Source of the DNA: Cucumis sativus
Lineage: Eukaryota; Streptophyta; Magnoliopsida; Cucurbitales; Cucurbitaceae
Length of the DNA: 64,000 nt
Reading direction: 5' to 3'
Assembly (NCBI RefSeq): GCF_000004075.3
Contig: NC_026656.2
Location: 186,001 to 250,000, forward strand
Shown here: positions 48,206-58,044 of the stretch, piece by piece
How positions within the stretch are numbered: the stretch's first letter is position 1
Layout: each line of letters starts with the position of its first letter
Position numbers and translations under genes: made by a program
Notes under the pieces: generated by a model
The model's database searches: none
What the model was told of the DNA's origin: nothing
Seen by the model: only the letters and a program-made list of their open reading frames with translations

Positions 48206-49745
48206 TCAGGCTTGATTTGAATTCGGCTGATCCATAACCGTGTACACAAAGGTGCCTGATGAAATATCATCGAAATCCTTGAGTGGCTCTAATACCTTGA
48301 CGACAGAGCTCATGGAGGGCCTCTGCTTTGGGCGGTGGCTTAAGCATTGGTAAGCCAACGAGGCTGCTTTCTGGGCTCCCATTTCGGAGTATTGGCCTTC
48401 AAGTCTGGGATCTATTATACGGCTTAGCTTCCTGGGATCATTCAGCATCGGCCTCGCCCATTCGGCTAAATTCTGCTGTCTCTTACGGCTGCTCTTCTCC
48501 ACCGACCTCCGCCCTGTCAGCAGCTCCAAAAGCACTACTCCAAAGCTATACACATCACTCATCGCCGTCAAATGCCCTGAACCCAATCAGAATTAAATTC
48601 AAGTTCAACTAACTAACTATTTTTATTTTTAATCAACGAGTTCATGAATCTCGGTGATGCATACGCATACCAGTCATTATATACTCCGGCGCCGCATATC
48701 CATGTGTACCCATTACTCGGGTGGAGACGTGAGTGTTGTCTCCTTCTGGACCGTCTTTGGCCAGACCAAAATCAGACAGCTTCGCAGTGTAATCCTGAAA
48801 AACAGAAAATGCAAATTCAATTCTGGGAATCAATTAACCTTGGTTTCACACACAATAACAATCTACTAATCTGTATCGATATCTTACAGAATCAAGCAGA
48901 ACGTTGGAGGCTTTGAAATCTCGGTAAATGACTGGTTTATCTGCTTCGTGTAGGAAGGCGAGACCCTTCGCAGCTCCAAGAGCGATCTTCATTCTCGTGG
49001 ACCACGGCAATGGGATTGAATATTCTAAGAAACACACATTGAGATTATGATAAAGACAAACAAAAAAACAGTGGGGAAAGTAAGTAAGTAATTCAAGTGG
49101 ATAGCATTAAATATATCCATACTTTTGAAAAGTTGATTCTCCAAGCTTCCTCTGGGCATATACTCATACACGAGCATCCTATGTTCGTCTTCGCAGCAAT
49201 ATCCAATTAGCTTGACAAGATGGGCGTGCTTAAGTTGCCCTAGAAAAATGACCTCCGTCTGACATTGAGGATTGAATAGGAATTGAATTGATTAAAAAAA
49301 AGAGAGTAGAATGGAATTGAAATGATTGAATTGGAATAGAAATAGGGTAGCGTACCAGCCACTCCCTGTGGCCTTGGGTTCCATCCAAATCGAGGAGTTT
49401 AATGGCAACGGGCTGAGGGAGCAAGCCAGGCCTGAGATTGTCATCGAGGAAGCCTTTGTAGACGGGGCCGAAGCCACCCTCTCCAAGGAAGTTCGAGGAA
49501 GAAAAGGCCTGAGAGATGAGCTTCAACTCGGCGAGGGTGAAGACGTGGATGTCAGATCCGGCGAGAGAGATTGAAAGATCCTCGGAGATGGTTGAGTTAG
49601 GGTTAGTGAAATCGAGTTTGGAAATCCTCTGGAAGGAACTAGGCTTATTATTGGCGGCCACTACTTTCATCACCTCCGACGACTGGGACTCCACCTCGCA
49701 GCAGCTGGAGAAAATGGATCTCCACTTCATTTTCTTCACCGCCAT
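48206..49745 (-). CDS. RLCK subfamily VII kinase, RIPK-like
   Basis: Five exons: 49745-49356, 49258-49123, 49024-48888, 48794-48671, 48576-48206. All are in phase, giving 385 aa. A Ser/Thr kinase with glycine loop GEGGFG (88-93), VAIK lysine 116, the RLCK-VII form YRDFKASN (D211), DFG at 229-231, and activation loop [13 protein letters not shown]. The N-terminus [16 protein letters not shown] and the [22 protein letters not shown] block match Arabidopsis RIPK (RPM1-induced protein kinase). There is no Gly2 for myristoylation, but C15/C16 could be palmitoylated to hold it at the plasma membrane. RIPK-type kinases act in immune and NADPH-oxidase signalling. The tail after YTVMDQ is only a few residues, whereas Arabidopsis RIPK has a long His/Pro/Ser-rich tail. 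The upstream flank has a TTTC repeat and a foldback element. Confidence 0.9.
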
Positions 49746-49781
<36 letters not shown>

Positions 49782-49783
49782 TG
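49746..49783. repeat. (TTCT)n microsatellite directly before the kinase start codon
   Basis: Nine to ten tetranucleotide units touch the ATG. On the kinase sense strand the repeat is (GAAA)n, probably in the 5' untranslated region. Confidence 0.9.
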
Positions 49784-49803
49784 TTCTCTATAATCTCCAC
49801 TTC

Positions 49804-50339
49804 AATTGACAAAAATAGGCCAAAAATGGGGTAGATAAAGATTTTTAGGATTGATTGTAAAAAAGTTGACATTTAGGACAAATTAGAGGTGAAATGACGA
49901 AAATACCCTCATTTCATGTTAAACATTTCAATTTAAGAACCTGCGAGATGTCTGCGAGATGTTTACGAGATGTCTACCAGATGTTTGCGAGATAAAATAA
50001 TAATAATAATAAATTGTTTTAATTGTTTTATTTTTTTTAAAATCCGAATATGAATTGTGTTATATGTATATATATTTGCATCTTAAATGTATCAAGTTGA
50101 TTTATGGTTGATTTAAGGTTGTTTTAGAGATGTTTCAAAGGATGTTAGCAATTTATTATTATTATTATTTTATCTCGCAAACATCTGGTAGACATCTCGC
50201 AGGTTCTTAAATTGAAATGTTTAATATGAAATAAGGGTATTTTCGTCATTTCACCTTCAATTTGTCCTAAATGTCAACTTTTTTACAATCAATCCTAAAA
50301 GTCTTTATCTACTCCATTTTTGGCCTATTTTTGTCAATT
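49804..50339. mobile_element. foldback (long inverted repeat) element with 11-bp subrepeats
   Basis: The left arm 49804-50016 and right arm 50149-50339 are near-perfect inverted copies around a 132-bp spacer. The outer ends are AATTGACAAAAATAGG and its complement. Next to the spacer side of the left arm, five 11-bp units of the type TGCGAGATGTC follow each other (about 49941-49992); the right arm keeps about three. No open frame is present, so it would be a non-autonomous MITE or foldback. A clear target duplication was not found. It lies about 60 bp upstream of the kinase start codon. Confidence 0.8.
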
Positions 50340-50947
50340 CCCCACTATAATTGTTGTTGTTGTTATTATTAATTTGAAGAACGAAATGATGAATGATGCA
50401 CCACCGGCCTTCTCAACCCAAAACCAATACCCTTTTACCAATTTAGGCTTTATATTTCTTTTAATATTTATGCTACGTATTCAGTCTTTTGACACCCTGG
50501 ATCACATTCACATAACAACTGCTCCATCCACGTGCTAATTTCTATACTTTTTTCACACTAATCATCAAATCAACCCACATTAACTATATAATATCAATTA
50601 TCAACCTATTCATTGTTATTTTCTTACCCCGGCCCTTCTATAAATTACTCAAATTTTGATGTAAAAAATATCAAAGTCATCCCATTCCTTTTTAATAAAG
50701 TCCAACCGTTATTTCTTTAACCTTAAATTCGAGTAAAATTACTAAAACATACGTTTGTCACGTTGAAAAGCAATCTTGCTCTTGCTCAAAATTTAGTGCC
50801 CCTCTCGTTATGTCTTGCTAATCTCGTCCATCATTCACAGTATCGCTCCCTCTTCACCGCTCTTGAATTGCCACACTAAGTTGCTCGAGTGAACTTGCTG
50901 AGTCCACACTGTCATCAATTCATACATCATTAAACTATATAATTGTA

Positions 50948-51030
50948 CATGCGTTAGGGTTTATGCATTATATATATGTACATGTGTTAGGGTTTATGCA
51001 TTATATACATGTGTTAGGGTTTATGCATCA
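50948..51030. repeat. three-copy tandem repeat with GTTAGGGTTTATGCAT core
   Basis: Copies start at 50948, 50981 and 51008, each with GTTAGGGTTTATGCAT and an AT-rich linker of changing length. Confidence 0.85.
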
Positions 51031-51124
51031 ACCTTGTGATCTATATCACATAGTTTCAAAAATTCAAATATTCACTATCTTTTAAGAATAAATCTTTATA
51101 TATACATATATTAAAAAACATATA

Positions 51125-51128
<4 letters not shown>

Positions 51129-51157
<29 letters not shown>
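51129..51157. repeat. (AT)n microsatellite
   Basis: About fourteen AT units. Confidence 0.9.
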
Positions 51158-51160
<3 letters not shown>

Positions 51161-51289
51161 GGTTCGATTTTAATTTTACCTAATGTAAGTGGTTGGATGA
51201 TTCTATTACAAAATTTAAAAAACCAAACCAAACTGAAAAACATTCTTCTTTTAACTTTAAATCCAATCAAACTACAAATAAAAAAAGAA

Positions 51290-51495
51290 TCGTAAAAATA
51301 GCAAATTTGATAAAATATTTTTAACATATAATAAAATGTTTAGATTTTATTAATAATCAGTATTAATAAACACCAATATGCTCTTATGAACTGATAGACA
51401 ATTAAAATATCTATCAATTTTTATCGTGGATAAGATATTAAATTTTGTTATAGTAGGTAATTATTTTAATTTATTTGACGATTTTTAAAAATGAT
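51290..51495 (-). repeat. dispersed AT-rich element, reverse copy
   Basis: It begins AAAAATAGCAAATTTGATAA, has ACTGATAGACAATTAAAATA in the middle, and ends GACGATTTTTAAAAATG, as at 34590-34740 and 56195-56400. Confidence 0.5.
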
Positions 51496-53025
51496 TCAAA
51501 TAAAAACTTAATTTTAATTGAAGTTTTTATAGAATTATGGGAAGGTATTTAGAGAGAGAGAGATAAAAAGAGAAAAATGGTGAGATGAATAAGGAGAAGA
51601 AAGTAGAGAATAGTGATAGTGGGTGAGGGAGGCGGGCCCGGTATTGGATGTCGTCATCTATTGAAAGTCAAAGTAGCATCATTCTCAAGATATAATATTT
51701 CACATGGAAAATGAACCTTTCTTTTTTTGTTTTTAACATTAAAATTTGTAAAAAACGCGTGAAGAAGAGGCCATAACTTGACTCACCTCCCCAGCCACCC
51801 TCCCAAGTCCTCCTATTTACACCAACGTATTTCGAAATTCGAACCTTCCATATATATATTTTTGCTCTTTTCTTTCAATACACCCTTTGTTCCAAGGAAT
51901 ACTTTCTATTCTTTTAATTTTACAATATTATTTTTATAACTCTCCAACTCTACCCATCAAAAGCAAATTTGATCCATTATCAGTCTTTTAAAGATAATAT
52001 TAACAAATTGTCTTAGATTGATTTACTTAGACAGTCTAAGAGTTCGATTGAGGCAAGTCTGACACAAATTTTTATTTTAATGTAAAGAAAGGTGTAAAAT
52101 TAATACAACAAAGACTTCAGAAAAAAATAATTTAGTATACAATGTATTAAGTTAAACAGTGCTGCTCGCCAAACTTACTTGACTTATCCCATTTTTGTAG
52201 CTTTTAAATTAACGATTAATAGATTATTAATTTGTAATTTGATAGACAAGGTTAACGCGTTTGAGTTGGCCACTTACTGAAGACGGTCTCAAACGGCGAC
52301 AGAAGCCACCATGGTCAACAAAAGAAACCCAGCCTCTTGACTGTTTATTATATTAAGCATAAGTATTCGCTACCACATTGGCTTCAACTTTTACTTTCAT
52401 CCATGTTAATTCTAGATCGTTCAGGTCTAGAAATTCCACAAATCCACATAACATGTTGAATCAATCCATCAGTTTCAGACACGAATTCATAATTACTGCA
52501 CCAGACACGACCACAGAATTGTTATGCTATAATTAAAGTTTACATAACAGCAGGGTATTCCACTCAAGCTGAATCAAGTCAACTCAAGAAATATGATAAT
52601 CCTTGCATTTATTTTATGTTAATTTGAAAAGGCCTGTACATGACCAAAACTAATCGCTTGATCTAAGCTCGTCTCCGTTTCTTCACTGAATCACCGCCAA
52701 TGGTAACAATAATAACGTCCGAGAACAAATGCCATCAATCCCACGAAGAATATGGCCTAATGGTCTTCCCCTCACTAACGTATCCAAACCGGCTTCAGCA
52801 CAACTCCCTCTTCGATTGGTTTTCAATCAGAACTCCAAAGGTTTGGCCTATGACCAGCATGAAATAGTATGGTAATCATTGTGGCTGGGATTCAGACAGC
52901 GAGCTTTAAACCCTTTACGTGAGAACTCGAACTAGTACTGGCCTGCAGTGCAACAGAAACATTAAAAATTCGGATGGCAACAGTAATGAAATGAAAGAAG
53001 AATCTTGATAATTTTAACCTATGAT

Positions 53026-53057
53026 CCCCCCCCCCCCCCCCCCAAAAAAAAAAAAAA
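53026..53057. repeat. C18-A14 double homopolymer
   Basis: Eighteen C followed directly by fourteen A. The lengths may be inexact because such runs are error-prone in sequencing. Confidence 0.8.
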
Positions 53058-53321
53058 GAAACATTTTCGGTAAAACATTTCTATTCCGAATAACAGGCAC
53101 CTCACAACAGCATAGAAGTTGATATGGCCAGTAGGTAGTACTTTACTACCATAGATACTATTCAGCCTTGAGAAACTAGAATCAGTGTAAATGTCCTAAC
53201 CGTCTATTAGTAGTCAACTTGTCTCATCCTTCACTTGCTTATTTTGTAATCTGGCACAGAACAGGCGAACACTTCCAAATAGTTGCAGGCCGAAAATTCT
53301 TAGTCCACTACACAATAGACC

Positions 53322-54968
53322 TCACCAAACAGCAACTGGCACACGTGAAGATTTTCTTGTAAGCGGGCTTCCTAACGATGACAAACCCAAGTTGAGCTTC
53401 TGTAAAGCAGCTTGTTTGATTTGAGAGGCTTCATTAGGCATTCCAGCCTTCAGAAGGCAAGATATCAAAGAATTAATAGTAATTTCATCTGGAACACAGT
53501 TGATCTCAATCATCTTATAGAAAGTGCTAATTGCCTCCACCATCCTCCCTTTCATACAGTTGCCAATAATAAGAATGGTAAATGTTATTTTATCTGGCCT
53601 GCATTTCTTCTCCTGCATCTCAGCCACTATGAAGTTTGCCTCATCCACCTTTCCAGCCTTGCAAAACCCATCAATAACGGGATTATATATAAATGGTTTG
53701 GGAACAACCTCACTCGATTTCAAGTGCCTCAAAAAATTTCTTGCCTCCCGTATTCTATTTTCCTTACAGAGAGCATTGATGAGCACAGCATAGGTATACA
53801 CATTTGGAGACAGATTTCTTACTTTCATCTCCTCCCAGAGCTTCAAACCTTGATTCACTTCACCTTCCCGGCAATAGCCATCAATCAGGGAAGTGAATGT
53901 AACCACGTCTGGTAGACAGCCAAGAAGAAGCATTTTCTCATACATGACCATAGCAGATCTCATGTTTCCAACCTTGCCAAAACCATCAATGAGGACATTG
54001 AAAGTGAAGTCGTTGGGTTTGATTCCAGAACTAACCATCTCGTCAAAAAGCTCAGAAGCTGCCTTCATATCACCCAATTTGCAATAGCCTGATATAATCG
54101 ATGTATAGGTTATAACATCTGGGGAAACCCCTTTTATTAACATATCTTCTTTTAGCAAATCATGCCCTTTACTAATCTCATTGACCCTACAAAACCCATT
54201 TATAAGCGTATTATACGAAACAATATCAGGAAAGCAACCAAAATTTCCCATATTCTGGAAAAACTCAAAAGCCTTATCAATTTCTCCTATTCTGCACAAT
54301 CCTCTAATTAAAATATTGAAGCTGTAAACATCTGGAACGAAATATGGTTCCAAGTGCTCCCTGAATAGTAAGACAGCTTCATCTACTAGGTTCTGCTTGA
54401 CCAACATATTCAACAAGTTATTATACACAAAAGGACTAACTTTAATACCATAACAGTGAACTTCATTAAGAAAATTTTTGGCAGAATCTAACTTCCCCAT
54501 TCGAGCGTATGAAGACACCAAGAGTTCTAAAATGGAACTATCCGGCAAAATCCCGTCACTCCTCATGCAATCAAAAACAATTTTTGCAGAATCGTTGAGA
54601 CCCACTTTACAGAGATTCCTCATGAGCAAATCATAGGTATTAAAGGTATGGTTAATGCTCAGGTGTGTTCTACTAAACTCAAAAAACTTCAAACCCAATA
54701 AGGGATCACTAAACCTCTTAATAACCTCAAAAGCGATTGAAGGGTTCAAGTTTCTACTTAGATAACCAAAACAAGCATTCAGGGAATGCGATCGAAAAAA
54801 GAGAGTGCAAACAACCTTCACTAGCCAAGCCTCCGAGTGTCGTATTATCTCTCTATCACAAAAAGGCCGAGCGCGTGATACTGAATCTGCAAGGCTATAA
54901 AACTGAGCAATGGAGAAGTTGGAGGTTCGAAGCCTGTAGGCACGGCTAGAGAAGAATAAGAGGGTCAT
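53322..54968 (-). CDS. P-class pentatricopeptide repeat protein (At2g06000-like)
   Basis: One uninterrupted frame of 548 aa from the ATG at 54968. About twelve consecutive 35-residue PPR motifs fill most of the protein, with signatures such as VYSFNILIRGLCRIGEIDKA, VITYTSIISGYCKLGDMKAA and VVTFTSLIDGYCREGEVNQG. There is no E, E+ or DYW domain, so it is P class. Such proteins bind organelle RNA and affect stability, splicing or translation; the target cannot be told from sequence by eye. MTLLFFSSRAYRLRTS is Arg/Ser-rich and lacks acids, as expected of a mitochondrial or plastid targeting peptide, which is why this start was preferred to the in-frame ATG at 55088 (588 aa). The overall order resembles Arabidopsis At2g06000, from memory. 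Confidence 0.9.
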   Translation of the reverse strand: MTLLFFSSRAYRLRTSNFSIAQFYSLADSVSRARPFCDREIIRHSEAWLVKVVCTLFFRSHSLNACFGYLSRNLNPSIAFEVIKRFSDPLLGLKFFEFSRTHLSINHTFNTYDLLMRNLCKVGLNDSAKIVFDCMRSDGILPDSSILELLVSSYARMGKLDSAKNFLNEVHCYGIKVSPFVYNNLLNMLVKQNLVDEAVLLFREHLEPYFVPDVYSFNILIRGLCRIGEIDKAFEFFQNMGNFGCFPDIVSYNTLINGFCRVNEISKGHDLLKEDMLIKGVSPDVITYTSIISGYCKLGDMKAASELFDEMVSSGIKPNDFTFNVLIDGFGKVGNMRSAMVMYEKMLLLGCLPDVVTFTSLIDGYCREGEVNQGLKLWEEMKVRNLSPNVYTYAVLINALCKENRIREARNFLRHLKSSEVVPKPFIYNPVIDGFCKAGKVDEANFIVAEMQEKKCRPDKITFTILIIGNCMKGRMVEAISTFYKMIEINCVPDEITINSLISCLLKAGMPNEASQIKQAALQKLNLGLSSLGSPLTRKSSRVPVAVW

Positions 54969-55544
54969 CTGCAGCCCCACGCCATCGTTGGGCTCTGCTC
55001 TATCTTCCCATATATTCTCAATCACAATTCTTTCCTGTTTACACCCAGTAGGTCTCTCAGATTGTGTGTCAGGCTCTCTAATATTCATGAAATGAATTAA
55101 ATGTCCAGTCTAACTCGCATAAATAATAAGAAATCCATCATTTTATTCAAGACAATAAACCTGAGATCGAACGAAGCTCTGATGCCATAACACTGTTGAC
55201 AACAAAATGCTGGTTGATGAAAGTTGCCTATTCGCAAAAGAAGGAAAACTCGCAACCGAGTAAGGAACTCAGAGTTCCAATCAATGTGCGGCCCGCAAGA
55301 TGATACTACGAGAACTCCATCAAAATATCTGGACCTTGAAAGAGTGAAGACGGCTGCGAATCGGATGAATCAACGACTCCCTGGGTTCCTGCGTTTAGGG
55401 TTTTCCGTTTTACTTTGTTTAATGTTTTCTCAAAAGTCTTGTGTGGTTTTTCTTCGGGCCGAGGAGCTGAAGATCAAGGCCATTGTATTTGTGAGCCCAA
55501 ACTGCCCAATCCGTTTGGGGGTAATTATAATCCATAACCATTTA

Positions 55545-55745
55545 AAAAAAATGGTAAATATAGTAAAATTATTGTTAATAGACTTACTATTACTAATAGA
55601 CCAATATTTATAACATGATATATTAGTGATAGGCTTCCATCGTTGATAAAATTTGACAAATTTTGCTGTATTTGCAACTTTTTAAAAATATTGTTATATA
55701 CTTAATTATTTTGTATCTAATGGCTAAATTTGCAACTATCCTTAA
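55545..55745 (+). repeat. dispersed AT-rich element, copy 2
   Basis: It has ATAGTAAAATTATTGTTAAT, GTGATAGGCTTCCATCG, TTTGCTGTATTTGCAAC and TTAATTATTTTGTATCTAATG in the same order as at 22490-22700. Confidence 0.6.
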
Positions 55746-55769
55746 TTATAACTTATGGTAAATTTACAA

Positions 55770-56025
55770 ATAATAATAAATTCTATATATATATAGTAAC
55801 AAATATAGCATAATCTATTTTGATAAATTCTTCTGGTCTATCCGTGATAGACTTCTATCACTTTTATAGTTTATGATAAATATCTGCAACATTGTTTATC
55901 TATCAGTGATAGAAGTCTATCATCTATAGATATTAATATATTTTGTTGTGTTTACAATTTTGTTTAAATATTGTTATATATTCGATTATTTTGAATCTAA
56001 TTGTTATATTTGCAACTGTCCATTT
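55770..56025 (+). repeat. dispersed AT-rich element, copy 3 (tandem to copy 2)
   Basis: It contains TGATAGACTTCTATCA and, about 60 bp later, GTGATAGAAGTCTATCA, an inverted form. It then ends ATTTTGAATCTAATTG like the other copies. Confidence 0.6.
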
Positions 56026-56194
56026 GTTAACTGTTCTTTTTTATTTTTGAAAATTAACTTTGTTCATATTCTTCGTATTTTAAGTAAATTAGGGTAATAT
56101 CATATACAACCCACATTTTAATATTTTCTTATAACATTATTACTTAGTTTATTTATATATTTAGTTCATTTATATATTTTTATGAGAAATGTCA

Positions 56195-56400
56195 AAATAT
56201 CAAATTTTACAAAATATTTACAGAATTTAGCAAACTTTCAGATTCTATCGATGATAGACATTGATAGACACTTGTATGTTTTTGTCGGTCATATTAATAG
56301 ACAATGATAAAAGTTTATAGTATTTATCATTAATAAAAAATTCAAAGTTTTATTATATGTTATAAATATTTCAGTATATTTTATTTTTTCAGTGGATGTT
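56195..56400 (-). repeat. dispersed AT-rich element, reverse copy
   Basis: It begins ATCAAATTTTACAAAATATT, has CGATGATAGACATTGATAGA in the middle, and ends in a T-rich stretch like the copies at 34590 and 51290. Confidence 0.5.
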
Positions 56401-58044
56401 CTTGTTTTGATTTCACATATTTTAATTTATGTAAAATTATTTTTCATGTGAATAACTTAATTTTTATATATGATGTGGTAAATAGTGTGTACGGTGATAA
56501 TCTATTATATTTACCAATTAAGATAGATTTTATATATTTTCTTACAAACTTTCAGGTTTCTGCGATATTTTGATCTATGAAACGAAATTCCATATAGTAT
56601 ATATATTAGTTAATCACGATACACTAAAATATAATTTTTTAATTTTATGCACAAGTAAAATGTCACGCTTATATTTTAATTTTTTAAAATACAATTAATA
56701 TTCATTTTATAAGCTTTAATGATGGATTGACAACACTTTTTCCTTTAGTTTTTATTCTAAATTAAACCAACCAAGATAATTATCCAGATATTTTGTTTTA
56801 ATTTTCTTCAATGTATGTATAGACGTTTTTTTGTTTTTATAAAATGGTTCTAAACATTTCAATTTGTTGTTTGTGTTTTTTATGCTTGCTTATTGACACA
56901 TTTCTTCCATTTTCTTCAAATTCAATTATAGCATAATTTTATGAACATATATATAGAGTGTAAAGAAGAATAAAATAGTATATTAGGAAATTGTCAAATT
57001 AACTTAAAATGAATTTTTAAACAAATTTGAATTTATTTTGAAATTAACATATAATTTTTTTTATGAGACGGAAAGAAAAAAGAGAGATGAATTTCAGATA
57101 CACTGATCATTACTCGTACACTAACAGAAAATTTATTGTTTTAAAAGCTAAGTTAAAGACACTTTTTACAAATTTGTGTGCCGATGATAGTAATAATTTC
57201 CAGCGAACTTAATGGAAATTTGAGTCTCCAACTTTTATATTCATACAGAAAGGAAAATATTATATATTTTTGAAGATGCAATAAAAGATCTTAGCTCATT
57301 TCTTAGAAGCGTCTGACTCTTGAGTTGAGTCCATTTCTTCATACCCCACACTACAAAATCTAGGCTGTGTGCATCCTCCATTAGTGTTCCTAAACCATTT
57401 TCTCTCTGTGATACCTTCTCGTCATTCATATACCTGTCGACGACCCAAGGTATGCATCTGTATTCTTTTCAAACCTTTTCTTTTAATATACTAGCTTTGA
57501 CGGAGGATTTGGTGGCTGATAAATAAACATTCATTTAAGGGTTTTGATTAATGGAGTGTGAGATTTGGTAGAGGGGTTGCCGCATCTTGAATTGGGGCAG
57601 TTCAGGTGAGATTGAGAAGAAGAAAAATCGACGAGGGGGCGCTTTAGATTAGAGAACACGGTTTTCTTTTGCTTCTTCATTTCATTTCATATATGCCTAG
57701 TTTTACATTTTGTCATCTCAATTTCTCTTACTATACTAGTTTACTTTATAACGATGTTTCACCGTGTCCTCAGTTTGTCGTTACAAGCATTGATTTCTAC
57801 TTATTTTGAATTTACGTGCACAGGCATATTTATATCTATCGATAAAGAGAGGAAAGGATTTGATTTTGTCTCCCTCCCTCACCTGAAATCTTGCTGATTA
57901 TCAGAACATCTATAATGGGATTTGCTAGTTTTTGAACAGTTGTGTTGAATGAGACTGCAAGCAAGAGACTTCAAATTTAGCTCTTGTTTTTTTATGGTGA
58001 TATCTTAACTAAAATCAACATTAAGTGGTGTGGTGGCAAAGATC

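Larger units (their letters stand above)
50340..53321. other. intergenic region between kinase and PPR genes
   Basis: No convincing exon. It contains the tandem repeat at 50948-51030, an (AT)n tract at 51129-51157, a dispersed AT-rich element at 51290-51495 and a C18-A14 homopolymer at 53026-53057. 52600-53321 is probably 3' flank of the PPR gene. Confidence 0.5.
54969..58044. other. intergenic region between divergent PPR and O-fucosyltransferase genes
   Basis: 54969-55088 could extend the PPR frame by 40 codons. 55190-55500 has fewer A/T and no recognised product. 55545-56400 is made of dispersed AT-rich elements. 56400-57230 is AT-rich. 57230-58044 is probably the 5' untranslated region of the next gene, possibly with a leader intron. 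Confidence 0.45.

Noticed and set aside
53412-53915. Plus-strand frames inside the PPR gene
   Set aside because: Antisense shadows of an intact 548-codon gene.
55176-55196. GCTCTGATGCCATAACA resembling a reverse tRNA-Met primer site
   Set aside because: It has a mismatch in the core and no LTR border beside it; probably chance.
58030-58044. Upstream start of the O-fucosyltransferase frame
   Set aside because: The codon at 58030 is GTG; the first ATG in frame is at 58045.
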